Shown here piece after piece: positions 46,501 through 57,967 of a stretch of DNA of 64,000 nucleotides. Positions within the stretch are counted from its first letter, which is position 1. Each line of letters begins with the position of its first letter. The DNA lies in NCBI RefSeq assembly GCF_033473495.1, contig NC_088937.1, forward strand, positions 2,356,001 through 2,420,000, given 5' to 3'. Under the pieces are notes generated by a model that saw nothing but the letters and a program-made list of their open reading frames with translations, searched no databases and was not told the origin of the DNA. The stretch is from Cercospora beticola. Its lineage: Eukaryota; Ascomycota; Dothideomycetes; Mycosphaerellales; Mycosphaerellaceae. The position numbers were made by a program, and so were the translations under genes.

Positions 46501-47447
46501 TTCTATATTCCTTCTCCTACTACTTTAGTATAGTAAGAAGCTCTCTTACTCTATTACTCTTTATAATTTAAAGAGGATTTCCTAATTATAGCTTAGCTTT
46601 TACTTTCTAGTCTCTAAAGATACTTAGTATATCTTCTTTAGACTTTATTAGAAAAGTCTATTTCTTTCTTAAGAAGTTATTAATAATCTTAAGCTACTAT
46701 TTATATTCTAATCTTAAGATAGGTAAAGGACTATAAATATTAATAGAAACTAGAGATAAACTTTAAGGTTTCCTTTTAGTTTCTTTCTCTCTATATTTCT
46801 TTCTTTTTACTAAGAAATATACTCTATAAAGTTAGTATTCCTTTAGAATAGGAATCTAAGCCTTTAAGTTAGATACTTTATATAGGTTTCTAAGAAGACT
46901 CTCTCTAAAATATATAAGTCTTCTATACTAAAGCTCCTACTATTTTTAGATCTTTTCTTAGACTTTAAAAGTATAGGCTTTATTCTTTTATTTTTAATTA
47001 AAGTATAATATTATAAGCTTCTATAATATATTATTAATTTCCTTAATAAATAGTACTTCTTCTAATAGTTTTATCTAGATAACTAGTTTCCTAAATAATA
47101 AAATAAGTATAAATTTTAGTATTTAAATACTATACTACTAGCTAAATTAGCTCTAAGAAACAAGATTTACTCCTAGACTAGATATAAAGAGAATATTCTT
47201 AAGAATAATCTATTTTCCTCTTTTCCTATCTATTACTATATTTCCTATATATATAGCTATTAGATAGCTACTTCTAACTTTAATCTACTTTTTCCTCTAA
47301 AGAGATTTTAGTTCTCTAAAAAATAATTCTTAGTTAGTTATATATAATAAAGTATAGGAATTAAGTAGCTATTTTAATAGTATATACTTATCTTTTACTT
47401 CTATAGTTAAGTATATAACTTTATTAATATTATTATTTGTCGAATTA

Positions 47448-47667
47448 TATTCTCGTAGGCACTCGTCGGATAGGTATAACGTAGTAGAAGTAGAGATAAT
47501 AAGTAGGAACTAACTAAGTTAATTATATTAGTTAGTTATAGGTTATATCTTACTCCTAAGATAGGCATTAGCTAGGTTATATAACCTAGTATTATATAAC
47601 CTATATTATCTAATCCTAATCCCTAAAGTGTCTCTTAGAATATCTAACTAGACTATACTTTCTAATA
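47448..47667 (-). repeat. Copia LTR B (shared by two internal regions)
   Basis: This 220-bp LTR is less RIPed than the others: it keeps GGCACTCGTCGG, GGCATT and AAAGTGTC where LTR C has GGTACTCGTCGG, GGTATT and AAAGTATC. Confidence 0.8.
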
Positions 47668-48425
47668 TTATTCTCTAATAGGAATTAAGATACTTTAGAT
47701 ACTATAGAAGGCTCTATATCTTCTTAGGTAGTATATGCCTTCTTAGAAAACTTCCTTAAAGTTTGTCTCTTCTTAAGGGATTAGACTTTTAAGTTAAGTT
47801 TCTTTACTATTTCTTTTAATACTTCTTTATCTAGTAAAGATCTCCTCCTAAATATACTATCTCTAGGTAGTATTCTTCTCTTCTCTACTCTACTAGCCTG
47901 TCTTAAGTTAATAGTTCTCTTAGCTTTATTAAGGTATAGATACTTAGTAATACCTCTAAAATACTCCTTCTTATAGAGGTAGTATTTTAGCTTTATACTT
48001 TAGATCCCTCTTCTCTTAGTAAATATTACTATTTCTTATAACTAGTATCTATACTATATTAACTCCTCTACTTTAAGGAGTTAGAGGATTTCTTTAGAGT
48101 CTAAGTCCTTCTAAGCTTAGATAGTCTACCTTATACTCTTATACTTAGCTAGGAGTATAAAGAGTAGATACTTAATTCTTATATTAGGAGTCTTATAGTA
48201 TAACTCCTTCTAGTTAATCTCTATAATCCTCCTTCTAAGATTACTAAGGTAGACCTATAATTTCCTAATTATATTCTCTAGTTCTATCTTAAAGGTTATA
48301 AATTCTTAGATAATAGCTATTATATATACCTATTAGACTTTACTATATTTCCTATATAGCTTTATCTAGATATTATATACTCTTATCTTATCTATTATCT
48401 TATTTTAGTTATCTATATAAAGACT

Positions 48426-48430
48426 TTCTA
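48426..48430. repeat. Target duplication of Gypsy 3, left (TTCTA)
   Basis: TTCTA lies directly before the 5' LTR. An identical TTCTA at 55239-55243 follows the 3' LTR. Confidence 0.85.
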
Positions 48431-48625
48431 TATAAGAGCTAGGAGTATATAGCCTAAGAGGCGTAGCTTATTAGGCGTTAAGGTATAATAGCTAGTACCG
48501 CTTATACTTAGCGTAGAATAAAAGTATATAGAACGTATATAAACGAAGGAGGTAAGAATTATTCTTAATATCTCTAGATAGGGAGTCTAGAGGCGCTTAA
48601 TATATTACTATATTCTACTCTTATA
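48431..48625 (+). repeat. Gypsy 3 5' LTR
   Basis: This 195-bp LTR runs from TATAAGAGCTAGG to CTACTCTTATA. Confidence 0.88.
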
Positions 48626-48889
48626 ATTATAATTCTTCTACCTTATCGAGAGTAGCAATCTATTAAGGCCTATTATACTTATACGAAACGTATCTATCTA
48701 GTAGACTAATCGTAACGACGATATACTAAACGATAAATAGCTATTAGGCTATATCGAAGAGATATTAGAATCCGGAATAGTATAAGCTAAAAAGAAATAG
48801 GACGAGGATATAAATAATACTAACGACGCTAGTAACGCGTATATAATACGTAGGCGCCTCTAAGCTAAAAATAATATATTACGCGAATA

Positions 48890-51800
48890 GCTAGAGATCC
48901 GTACTCTTAAGGCTAAGAACGAACGCTTACTAAGAGAAGTATAGATAATTAAATTACTAGTATAGCTAAGCGCGATAGCGCTAGGCCTCGGATAGCTAAT
49001 ACCTTAGTAAGGTAGCGCGTCCGTAAGTTATACGAGCGGCGTGCGTTCCGAAAGCGACGAGTATAGCTTATACGAGTCTATTAAGCTATATACGCCTAAG
49101 CTCTTTAAGAGTAAGACTATAAAGGAGGCACGCGAATTTATCTATACTCTCGAAGTAAACTTTATAGCTATACTAAAGAGGTTCTCGACGGATTACTAGA
49201 AAGTAATTATAGGTATTATATACCTCGTAGGCGAAGCGTAAGAGGCATAGTATAATAAATACCTAGGCGTTCTACTTATAGGATATACCTAGTCTCGGTT
49301 CTATTAATTCCTATACGATATTGTCGGAGATTAAGCGAACTATATACTTCTCGTAACTATAGAATACGAGAATATACGCTAGAGTAAGAGCTAGAGCGTA
49401 CGATAGTTCGTAATAGACCTTAGTAACCTAGAGTCTTAGTTAGGTAACTATACTAAGGCGTAGCTAGTATACTAGTTCCTTATAAAACTAAAGCTATTAC
49501 TACGTAAGGATATTATTAAGAACTATACCGTTCCTAATAAGTATACTAACCTTATCGCTCTAGCAAGGCGCTTCGAGTAAGCTAAGAAGGCTATACCTCG
49601 TAAGCCGTATTATAGTAATACCGAGAATAAGTAGGCTAAGCGTAAGCGTACCGATAGCGATACTCCTTATAAAAGGGCCTCTAGTTCGACTAGTAGCGAA
49701 CGCGATACCTATAGTAGTAAGCCGAAGAGTAAATATAAAGGCAAAGGTAAGAGTAAGGGCTAGCAACCTACGTACTTCGTATATAACGAGGTTAGCTATA
49801 TTAGTCCTAACTACTCGAATCTTAAGAAAGATAGTAATAAGCTAGCTATTCGTAGAGTAACTATAGTAAAGGAGTAGAGAGCGAAAAAAGCTAAAGCGCC
49901 GGAGATAATACGCGAGTTACCGGCGCTAAACTAGATAGCGATAACTCTCTACCGGTTTAGAGTATACTAGCGACGCGTATAGAAGGAGAAGTCGAAACGT
50001 AGTTAGGTAGTAAGCTAGCCGCTTTCCTTCTCGACGATACTACGGATATTAATATAATATTAAGGGCCTTTATACTATAGTATAACCTGCTAATAAGGCC
50101 GAATGCGGCCCTACTACTAGTTACTACCTTTATAGGTAAATTAGGGCACTATTATAGTACGTACTATATATATATACGGATCGTAGACTCTAGTAGTAAG
50201 GAGCGATCTATAGGTAGTATCTTCTATATATATAATATACTAACTCCTAACGTAATCTTAGGCCGTCTATAGTAATATACTTAGTATATACTAGCTAGTA
50301 GCGCTATAGATAAATAGCTATATAGTAACGATCGTTTTAGTAAGTTCGAAGTCCGAGAAGCCTATAAGTTCTTTAAGAATCTTTAGAAGGCACTAGTAGT
50401 GTTTGCGGTAAGCCTAAGTAAGATAGGCAATAAGGTTAAGCCTATCTCTAAGGAGTTCTGTCGTTTTAACGATATTCTTAATCCGATAGAGGAAATAAGA
50501 AGCAAGCTAGTTAATAGCGTAGAGTATATAATTAACCTACGGCCTAGAACTATACTACTATTCCGTCTACTATATTACTAGTTAGAGCGAGAATTAGACG
50601 AGCTTAAGGAGTACCTAAAGATAGGACTCGAGTACGATTAGATCGAGCGTTCTAATAGTAAGGTAGGTACGCCTATCCTATTCGTACTAAAGAAGAATAG
50701 TAAGCTATAGTTATATATCGACTACTATAGACTAAACGAGATTACTATTAAGAACCGGTATCTACTACCTCTAATTAGTAAGACGCTAGATAGGCTTATA
50801 GGAGCCGTATAGTTTACGTCCTTAGACTTAGCTAATACGTACTACTATATTCGGATTAAGCTAAGTAACCGCTAGAAGACTACGTTTCGTACGCGCTACG
50901 GCTATTTCTAGTATAAAGTAATACCCTTCGGCTTAACGAACGTACTAGCGACGTTCTAAGTATATATTAACTATACGCTAGTAGAGCTAGTCGATATAAG
51001 CTATATAGTATATCTAGACGATATCCTAATCTATAGTAGGATATATAAGGAATACGTACGAGACGTATACGCTATACTTAAGAGGCTCTATAAGTTTAGA
51101 CTCTACGTATAGCGTTCTAAGTATAAGTTCTTCTAGAAAAAGGTCGACTTCCTTAGATTCGTAGTAACTACTAGTAGCGTAGTAATAGACCTAAGCAGAG
51201 TAGCTATAATCGCCTTATAGCTAACTCTAACTACGCTAATAGAGGTTTAATCCTTCCTTAGATTCGCGAACTTCTACCGTCGATTTATCTTCGGATATTC
51301 GAGAGTTATAGTACCTTTAATAGCGCTATTAAAGAGTATAAAGGATAGAAAGAAGCTAGAGCTAATTAAGTAGGAAGTAGCTAAGGAGTAGGCGTTCTAT
51401 AAGCTAAAGAATCGATTTTAGACTATACCGCTACTAAGGTACTTTAACTCTATACTACGCCTACGAGTCGAAACTAACGCTTCTAACTTTATAGTAGCCG
51501 GTATCCTAAGCTAACTATTCGAAGCGGAATAGTATCTAATTGCCTTCTTCTTATAGAAGATAATTAACGCTAAATATAACTACGAGGTTTACGATAAGGA
51601 ACTACTTACGGTAGTTAAGGCATTTAAGGCGTAGCGACTATACCTCGAAAACGCTACGTATAAGGTTAAGGTACTTATTAATTACGCTAACTTTAAGAGG
51701 TTTATAGGCGTTAAGTAGTTAATAGGTAGATAAGTAAGGTAGGCGATATTCCTTGCTCCCTTTAATTTTACTATTAGCTATCGAGCTAGTAAGCTTAACC

Positions 51801-53630
51801 TAGCCGATATACTATCTAGACGTAGCGACTATATACGAGAGGCGAAGGAGATAAGCAACCTCCTACTATTACTATAGTAGAAACTCTAGATATAGAGTAC
51901 TATACCTATAAGCGGCCTAGTTATTACCCGTATAAAAGCTACTTACTAGGCTTAGTTAGACACTCTAAAGGTAGTTATAGCGGTAGTTAAGAGCGGGGGA
52001 GTAGCGCTGCCCGATAGTAGGTATATTATAGCGGTAGCTAACCTTTCGGTTCGTCCGTTTAGCTTTACTCTACTTTTACGAGTCGCTAGCGCTATTACTA
52101 CGCAAGAGTAGCCGTACGCTAACGTCTCGGATATAATTGTTAGATATACTACTATATTAGTATAGCTTAATCCGAAAGCAAAAGCACTATACGAGTAGGC
52201 CGAACGCGAAGGTATAGCGAGCGAGAAATATACCGTTAAGGACAGCTATATATACTAGGAAGAGGCCCTATACCTGCCGAACGACCTAGTATTACGGACG
52301 TAGGTAATCCGTATATACTACGACGATATTCTAGTAGGCTATTTTAGTAAGGATAAGATAGTAGAGTTAGTTAAGCGGAAGTACTAGTAGCCGGAGGTTA
52401 GTAACGACGTAAGGTAGTACGTCGAGTAGTATAGTAGCTATTAGAAGGCAAAAGCGAAGCGCTATCGCCTCTATAGCGAGATAGCTATACTCCTACTACC
52501 TAACTATTCTTAGAAGAATTTATCTATAGACTTTATTACGGATCTTCTATCTAGTAAGTAGAACGGCCGTATCTTTAACGCGATCCTCGTAATCGTAGAC
52601 CGTTACTCGAAGATAGTAACTTTCGTCCGAATAATAAAGCGCTATACTAGCGTAGAGCTTATAGATATTCTAATTAACGAGGTAATACGACTACGTAGCG
52701 TACTAGCTAGTATCGTAAGCGATAGAGGCTTAGTCTTTACTAGCTAGTTCTAGTTAGACTTCTACTACGAGACGTATATTAAACGTAGGCTAAGTACTAT
52801 ATTCTACTCGTAGACTAACGGTTAAACCGAGCGTATAAACTAGACGCTTAAGTAGTACCTACGTATCTATTATAGTAAGCGATAGAACGACTAGGTATCT
52901 ATCCTATCGTTAGCGGAATTCGCGTATAATAATAGCGCGAATACTACGCTTAAGATATCGCTATTTCGAGTAGTATATAGGTTTAATCTAGACCTTTCTA
53001 TAGAAACGCGTAAGAGGGACGTAGGCGAAGCTCGGGACACGCTTCTTCGGAGAGAGGTACTAGTAGCGAAGGATACTATAGAGAGGTTAAAGCGGAACTA
53101 CGAAGAGCTAACTAAGCGCTAGTAATAAGTAAGCGAATCTTAGGCTAAGTACTTTAATTAGAAGTACTAGCCGATAGAATTTAAGGTTAGCGACTTAGTC
53201 CTATTATCTATAAAGAACCTCCGGTTAAAGGTACTATCGAAGAAGCTAGCGGACAAATTCGCTAGACTATTTAAGGTTATTAACGTAGTCGGAAAGCAGG
53301 CGTACTACCTAGCTCTACTAACCGGCTCGTAGATTTATAATATCTTCTACGTATCTCTCTTAGAACTCTAGCGAGGCGGCGATACGTAGGATACTAGCCT
53401 GCTACTCGTAGACGAGCAAAGCAAATAGGAAGTCGAGAGGATACTAGAAAGCCGCGTAGAGAAAGGCGTAAAGAAGTACCTAGTTCGATAGCGCGAGTAG
53501 TTAGAGAAATACGATACCTAGGAGCTAGTAGAATATATCGGAGATTACGAGGTACTTAATATATTCGAGGCGTAACGCGAAACTAAGTAGCCTATACGTA
53601 AGGCGAAACCGTAGAAGAAATAGTAATACT
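48890..53630 (+). pseudogene. Gypsy 3 gag-pol polyprotein, RIP-inactivated
   Basis: Signatures are recovered by allowing for RIP. At 49767-49820 the frame reads YFVYNEVSYISPNY, a CCHC zinc knuckle with Cys to Tyr, His to Tyr and Gly to Ser changes, all of RIP type. At 51011-51028 is the reverse-transcriptase core YLDDIL. The integrase core follows at about 52520-52850, with IDFITD, SDRG and the TERIN glutamate forming the DDE triad. From 53477 the chromodomain reads YLVR*RE*LEKYDT*E, where the stops are RIPed Trp. All key catalytic residues survive in outline but there is no intact ORF. In a living copy these enzymes copy the RNA genome and integrate it, preferentially in heterochromatin through the chromodomain. 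Confidence 0.85.
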
Positions 53631-53639
53631 AGTAGTTAG

Positions 53640-55043
53640 TAGAATAGCGGAAAATTCTAAGAATTCTAAACGCTAAGTATCGCTAAGATATAAGTACCGC
53701 TAAGATACGAGAATTTAGAAAACTAAGACGTTATAAGAGGAGAGAAAGTATTTATTTATAGTACCTATAGGTATAGTATATACTACGCGTAATAGAAGTA
53801 TATAGCCTAGAGCCGGCGAGACGTAAAAGTACTACGAGAGCCTAGTAGAAGAAAAGCGCGAGGCCTATAGGCTACTCGCCGGCTACGCCTACGTCTATAG
53901 CCTTATTATCCTCCTTCTTACTCTCCTCCTTACTCTTCTTCTTATTATCTACCTCGAGCTTAGAGAGCTCTCTCTCGTCCTAAGTAGACTAGCTAGAGTA
54001 GGTAGAGGCGACGGCGAGGTCTAAGGCCTCGCTAGAGGCGCTAAGTAGGCAGAGCTTCTATTATACGAATTAGTACTATACGGAATAAGCAAGCGACTAG
54101 TAGGATATAAGATATACCTCGTACTCTAGCTCGAATATACTACGCTATATAGCGAGGCCTATACTCGTCGCTACGAGCTCGTTAGCGGAGGGTATACTAG
54201 TAGCTAGCGCCTCGCTAGCCTTCTTCGGCGTAGAGAAGATACCGGCGGACTTGCTCGAGTTGCTCTATAGGCGCTTAAGAGTAGCGGCGATAGCCTCGCC
54301 TATATTATCGAAGTAGCGGTAGAGCTACTAGAAGTATACGGCGCGCCTACTTATACGTAGTAGGCAGCAGTAGTAGCGCGCGCGCTACGCCTACTTTATA
54401 AGGTCGGGATTAGTAATACGGATATACTTATAGTTAGACTTACTATAGCGAATATAGTTTAGCTACTAGCCGAGCTTTATATTACTATTATAGCGCGGCT
54501 CGATAGCTAGATATAAGGAGTTAGTAGACTCGAAGTATATAATACGTATACGAACCGCGCGACTTACGGTCTACGAGATATAGGAAGTAGCGCTAGTAGT
54601 CGTCGTTCTCTGCCTTTAGTAGATCGTCTACTATACGAGAGAGATAGTTAGTAGCCGGGGCGGCGGGAGCGGCGGTAGCTCTTCTTAGAGGTATATTACT
54701 TATAGGTCGCGTATAAAGGTAGTACTAGATAGTTAAGTATATAGTACGAGTCGGATACGAAGAGCTTACTAAATATAGATAGTTAATAGAGAAAACACGC
54801 GAAGGGTATATAACGAATTTATAGTATACCGGCGCCTTATAGCGCGAGCGCCGATAGTACGTACTATTAATAAGCCCGTTACTATAGAGAGTTACTATAT
54901 AGTAACTAGCTACGAACTAAGGCTCGACTTAATATTTACGTACGTAAGAAGTAGTACGAACGTACTAGATACTATACTAAGACAATAGAAATATATAGCC
55001 TCCTCTACGAGCTAAGGCAGCTCTATTAGAGAGAGGAGATAGT
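53640..55043. other. GC-richer 1.4 kb 3' region of the Gypsy family, function unknown
   Basis: Between the chromodomain stop and the 3' LTR all three copies keep the same segment (18704-20090 inverted in element 1, about 29890-31289 in element 2, here in element 3). It is too long for a plain 3' UTR. Frames on either strand contain RIP-type stops. The antisense frame read in element 1 near 19220-19380 gives a Gln/Arg/Leu-rich stretch if TAG and TAA are taken as Gln. It may be an additional (antisense) gene or a structured RNA region. I cannot decide. Confidence 0.4.
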
Positions 55044-55238
55044 TATAAGAGCTAGGAGTATATAGCTCGAGAGGCGTAGCTTATTAGGCGTTAAGGTATA
55101 ACGGCTAGTACCGCTTATACTTAGCGTAGAACAAAAGTACGCAGAACGTATATAAACTAAGAAGGCAAGAATTATTCTTAATATCTCTAGATAGGGAGTC
55201 TAGAGGCGCTTAATATATTACTATATTCTACTCTTATA
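55044..55238 (+). repeat. Gypsy 3 3' LTR
   Basis: This 195-bp LTR is the partner of 48431-48625 and is followed by TTCTA. Confidence 0.88.
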
Positions 55239-56090
55239 TTCTATTAGAATATAGATTGCTTTTATATTATCCTTTTACTATTTTAGGCTAAACTCTAAAA
55301 AGGTAGTACTTTTCTCTTTACTTAATAAAGCCTTAGATACTTTAGCTTTAGCTAGAGTAGGTACTAATAATCTCTTTAAGTCTAAGATTATCTAGAAGAT
55401 TTCTTTTCCTCTAAGTATATTTTCCTATAGCTTAAACTATAGTCTCTAGTTCTCCTTTATTAGAATTAGTATTCTCCTTCTATTTAATTTACTTATTAAA
55501 TCTATTTCTATAAAATTAAATAAATAAATCTAAACTCTAGAAATATAAGCTCTTTTAATCTAATTAGTAGCTTCTAGATTTCTACTTTCTCTAGTTACTA
55601 AAACTCTTCTCTTTTAGCTAAGGTATCTAAAGACTCTTCTCTTTTATAGAAGTTAGTTAGGTTCTTAGATAGAGAACCTCTAAAAGATCTACTTTCTTAG
55701 AAAAGTACTACTAGCTAGTTCTAAGGTATTAGTAGTACTTAGTACTTAGGCCTAGTCTTATCTACTTAGATACTATAGTCTAAAGCTAATTCTTTTTTCT
55801 TTATACTTCTTTAGTATACTTCTCTTTTAAAGTAGAGTATATCTTACTAGGCTTTTCTCTATCTTACTTACTCTTTAGAGACTTCTAGCTTATAACTAGG
55901 ATCTTCTAAAGCTTTAAGGTAGTATAGATAGGATATACTTCTAGTTTCTCTTATACTCTTTTCCTACTTCTCTATCTAATTAATACTATAGGTTCTATAA
56001 GAGGTAATACGTATTACTTTAAGAATAAGAAAGCTAACTCTTACTACTTAGAGCCTCTCTATAAACTCGGGCTTATAACCTATTAAATTA

Positions 56091-56310
56091 TATTCTTATA
56101 GGTACTCGTCGGATAGATATAATATAGTAGAAGTAGAGATAATAAGTAGGAACTAATCGAGTCAATTATATTAGTTAGTTATAGGTTTTATCTAACTCCT
56201 AAGATAGGTATTAGCTAGGTTATATAACCTAGTATTATATAACCTATATTATCTAATTCTAATCTCTAAAGTATCTCTTAGAATATCTAACTAGACTATA
56301 CTTTCTAATA
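56091..56310 (-). repeat. Copia LTR C
   Basis: This third 220-bp LTR has the primer-binding-like motif immediately to its left (56064-56085). Confidence 0.78.
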
Positions 56311-57290
56311 TAGAAGTATATACTAGACGAACTCTAACGAATACTATAAACTAGAGCTAGCGTAGCTAGAACTAATATAAGACCTAGTACTAAGAGACTA
56401 GACTAGAATCTCTAGATAGTAAATTCTATTCTAGGCTTAGAAGCTAGAGTAGTAACCTAGTACTAAAATAAGCTAAAGAGAAGGAAAGAGTATACTATAA
56501 TTAAAGCTTTAAAGTAAAGTAGAAAGAGTAGATAGGAGTATAGAATAAAGTAGCTAAAACTATTAAGGAAAACGTCCTAGTCTAGATAGAAGGCAGAATA
56601 ATAAGCTAAATAAGAGGCCTAGAAATCTCTTAGAAAGTACTCTAGAAAGAAAGAATAATATACCTCTATATACTAGTATATATCTCTAGTACTACTAGGT
56701 TTAACTACTTATTCTAAGAGATTAGGAACTCTATCTATAGAGCCTAGTTACCTACTAGGTCCTATAGTAGAATTATATAATAACTAGTAGAACTATAGAA
56801 ATAGAAATATTTATCTAAAGTCTAGCTCTTCTAAATACTTTATAACTAACTCTAAAAGTAGAGTATCTAATAAAAGTAACTCTTATTCTATATTTAAGGC
56901 TATCTATAATAGAAGAGCTAGTTTAGAATACTACTACTTAATATAATTTCTATAAATATAAGTTATATAACTTAGATACTAAGTAAAGTAGAAAGTTTAG
57001 AGTAGAAGTATAATATTAGAAAGAGCTTCTACTATAGACTAGTAAGAAAGAGTTAGATATAAGATTAATATAGATACTAGTATAGAAATAAAGACTATAT
57101 ATATAGGCTAGAGTCTCTAAGCTAGTAAGTAAGAGAATCGAGCTTCTAAGTAATTAATAATATAAGAAATAACTAAGGAGAACTATATTATAAAGGATCT
57201 AAACTATTAAAATAATATAAATTATTCTAAAAAGAACTAGAAATAATAGAAGTAGTAGGCTATATAGAGCTAGCTATAAAATATAAAAAT
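56311..57290 (+). pseudogene. RIPed gag-like reading-frame relic
   Basis: A plus-strand frame can be followed through RIP-type stops, beginning EVYTRRTLTNTIN and later FNYLF*EIRNSIYRA*LPTRSY. The Gln-rich, helical layout suggests a retroelement gag, but no zinc knuckle or protease is recognised and the element is not identified. Confidence 0.3.
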
Positions 57291-57399
57291 ATAAGGAAGT
57301 TTTTCTACTAGAGTACTAGTATAAGAGCTTTTCTACCTACGAAAAATATAGAGCGTACTACTTACTCTAGTTAAAAGAGGTAGACTAGCGTATAAGATT

Positions 57400-57760
57400 T
57401 ATCTATCTATTAATACTATACTAATATAGCTACTATTATTAGAAGTTATTAACGATAATAAGAGCTTAACTAAGCGTAAAATAATAGCTCTTTAATAGTA
57501 GTATTTACTACTATAACGATAGGCTTATCTAGCATTATTACGCCTTACTATAAATATATTATCTACGTTTATAATAAGTACTAAATTAGAATATATTTTT
57601 AGTATAGTAAAGTAGATAATTAACTAGTTACGTTTATAGCTTAATAGTAATACGATTAGGTAGACGGAGTTATCTAAGAACTAGTAGTTAGTTAGAATCG
57701 CTAATATTAAGATAAATAATAATACTATATTTAATAGTAACGATATAGTAGCTATAGATA
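57400..57760 (+). pseudogene. hAT transposase, C-terminal dimerisation domain, RIPed
   Basis: At about 57544-57700 the frame reads INILSTFIISTKLEYIFSIVK, then a RIPed stop, and about 20 residues on NTIR*TELSKN*. This fits the hAT C-terminal pattern (DILSIPAMSxExERVFS...R..L...TIEQTECLKSW), with Pro to Phe and similar changes. The domain lies within 500 bp of the right terminal repeat and points towards it, as in intact hAT elements. The catalytic part of the transposase is not found and was presumably displaced by nested insertions. Confidence 0.65.
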
Positions 57761-57787
57761 ACTATACTTAATATAGGAGATAGTACG

Positions 57788-57907
57788 TTATGCGCGATAG
57801 ATTTGTAAGCTAAATACACTGAATTGAATCTGAATATTCAATTCAATTCCTGAATTGAATATGAATTCGGCCTAGTTAAATTGAATATTCAGGATTCAAA
57901 ATCTATA
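57788..57907 (-). repeat. Right hAT terminal inverted repeat and subterminal repeats
   Basis: The outermost 21 bp are the reverse complement of TATAGATTTTGAATCCTGAAT. Inside are copies of TGAATTGAATATGAATTCGG and ATTCAATTCAATTCC. CA and TG dinucleotides are retained here, in contrast to the DNA to the left. Confidence 0.75.
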
Positions 57908-57915
57908 GTCGGTGG
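57908..57915. repeat. 8-bp target-site duplication, right copy (GTCGGTGG)
   Basis: It is identical to 10098-10105. Joining the flanks gives the inferred empty site CTCGC-GTCGGTGG-GAGTTC. Confidence 0.85.
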
Positions 57916-57967
57916 GAGTTCACGTCTTGATTGCATTTCAACCTCTTATGCTACTACCACATGAAGC

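Larger units (their letters stand above)
43315..47667 (-). mobile_element. Copia LTR retrotransposon (minus), RIPed
   Basis: LTRs of 220 bp lie at 43315-43534 and 47448-47667, with ends TATTCT...CTAATA, the RIPed form of TGTT...AACA. The minus strand at about 44776-44765 reads YIDN followed by ILI, the RIPed YVDDILI core of Copia reverse transcriptase. The internal region is 3.9 kb, somewhat short for a full Copia. Next to the inferred 5' LTR (right) I do not find the primer-binding motif present beside the third LTR at 56091, so the 5' leader may be deleted. No target duplication matches (ATTAG / TTATT). Confidence 0.75.
48431..55238 (+). mobile_element. Chromodomain Gypsy element 3 (plus), complete, RIPed
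   Basis: This is a 6808-bp element with 195-bp LTRs (48431-48625 and 55044-55238) and a perfect TTCTA target duplication. A purine-rich tract (GAGAGAGGAGATAG) precedes the 3' LTR. Gag and pol can be read through RIP-type stops, and a chromodomain ends the polyprotein, placing it among the chromoviruses. It is the best-preserved of the three copies (more CG, several more CA/TG). It is inserted in a Copia-type unit. Confidence 0.92.
47448..56310 (-). mobile_element. Second Copia-type unit between LTR B and LTR C, split by Gypsy 3
   Basis: LTR B and LTR C (56091-56310) enclose 763 bp (47668-48430) plus 852 bp (55239-56090) of RIPed DNA, interrupted by Gypsy element 3. Next to LTR C, read on the minus strand, is TTTAATAGGTTATAAGCCCGAG, the same primer-binding-like motif as in element D. 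With about 1.6 kb of internal DNA the unit is non-autonomous or internally deleted. A-internal-B-internal-C sharing one LTR suggests unequal recombination between copies. Confidence 0.55.
10106..57907 (+). mobile_element. hAT-type transposon boundaries enclosing a 47.8 kb nested block
   Basis: The left end starts CATAGATTTTGAATACTGAAT. The right end, read inwards on the other strand, starts TATAGATTTTGAATCCTGAAT. The two agree over 21 bp with two mismatches, one being the terminal C to T expected from RIP of CpA. Both ends carry AT-rich subterminal motifs, and an 8-bp duplication flanks them. A RIPed frame with the hAT C-terminal dimerisation signature lies at about 57400-57760, in plus orientation. 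I infer that a hAT element inserted here and was then filled by retroelements. The low-RIP island at 34489-42130 also lies inside the boundaries, so either the hAT carried host DNA or the island entered later. Whether the two ends ever moved together as a 47.8 kb unit is unproven. Confidence 0.75.

Noticed and set aside
50399..50581. Short ATG-initiated ORF of 60 codons as a gene
   Set aside because: It is an internal piece of the Gypsy pol frame that kept an ATG-like start by chance.
43310..56315. Target duplication flanking the whole Copia LTR array
   Set aside because: The flanking pentamers (ATTAG at the left, TAGAA at the right) do not match, even allowing for RIP changes.
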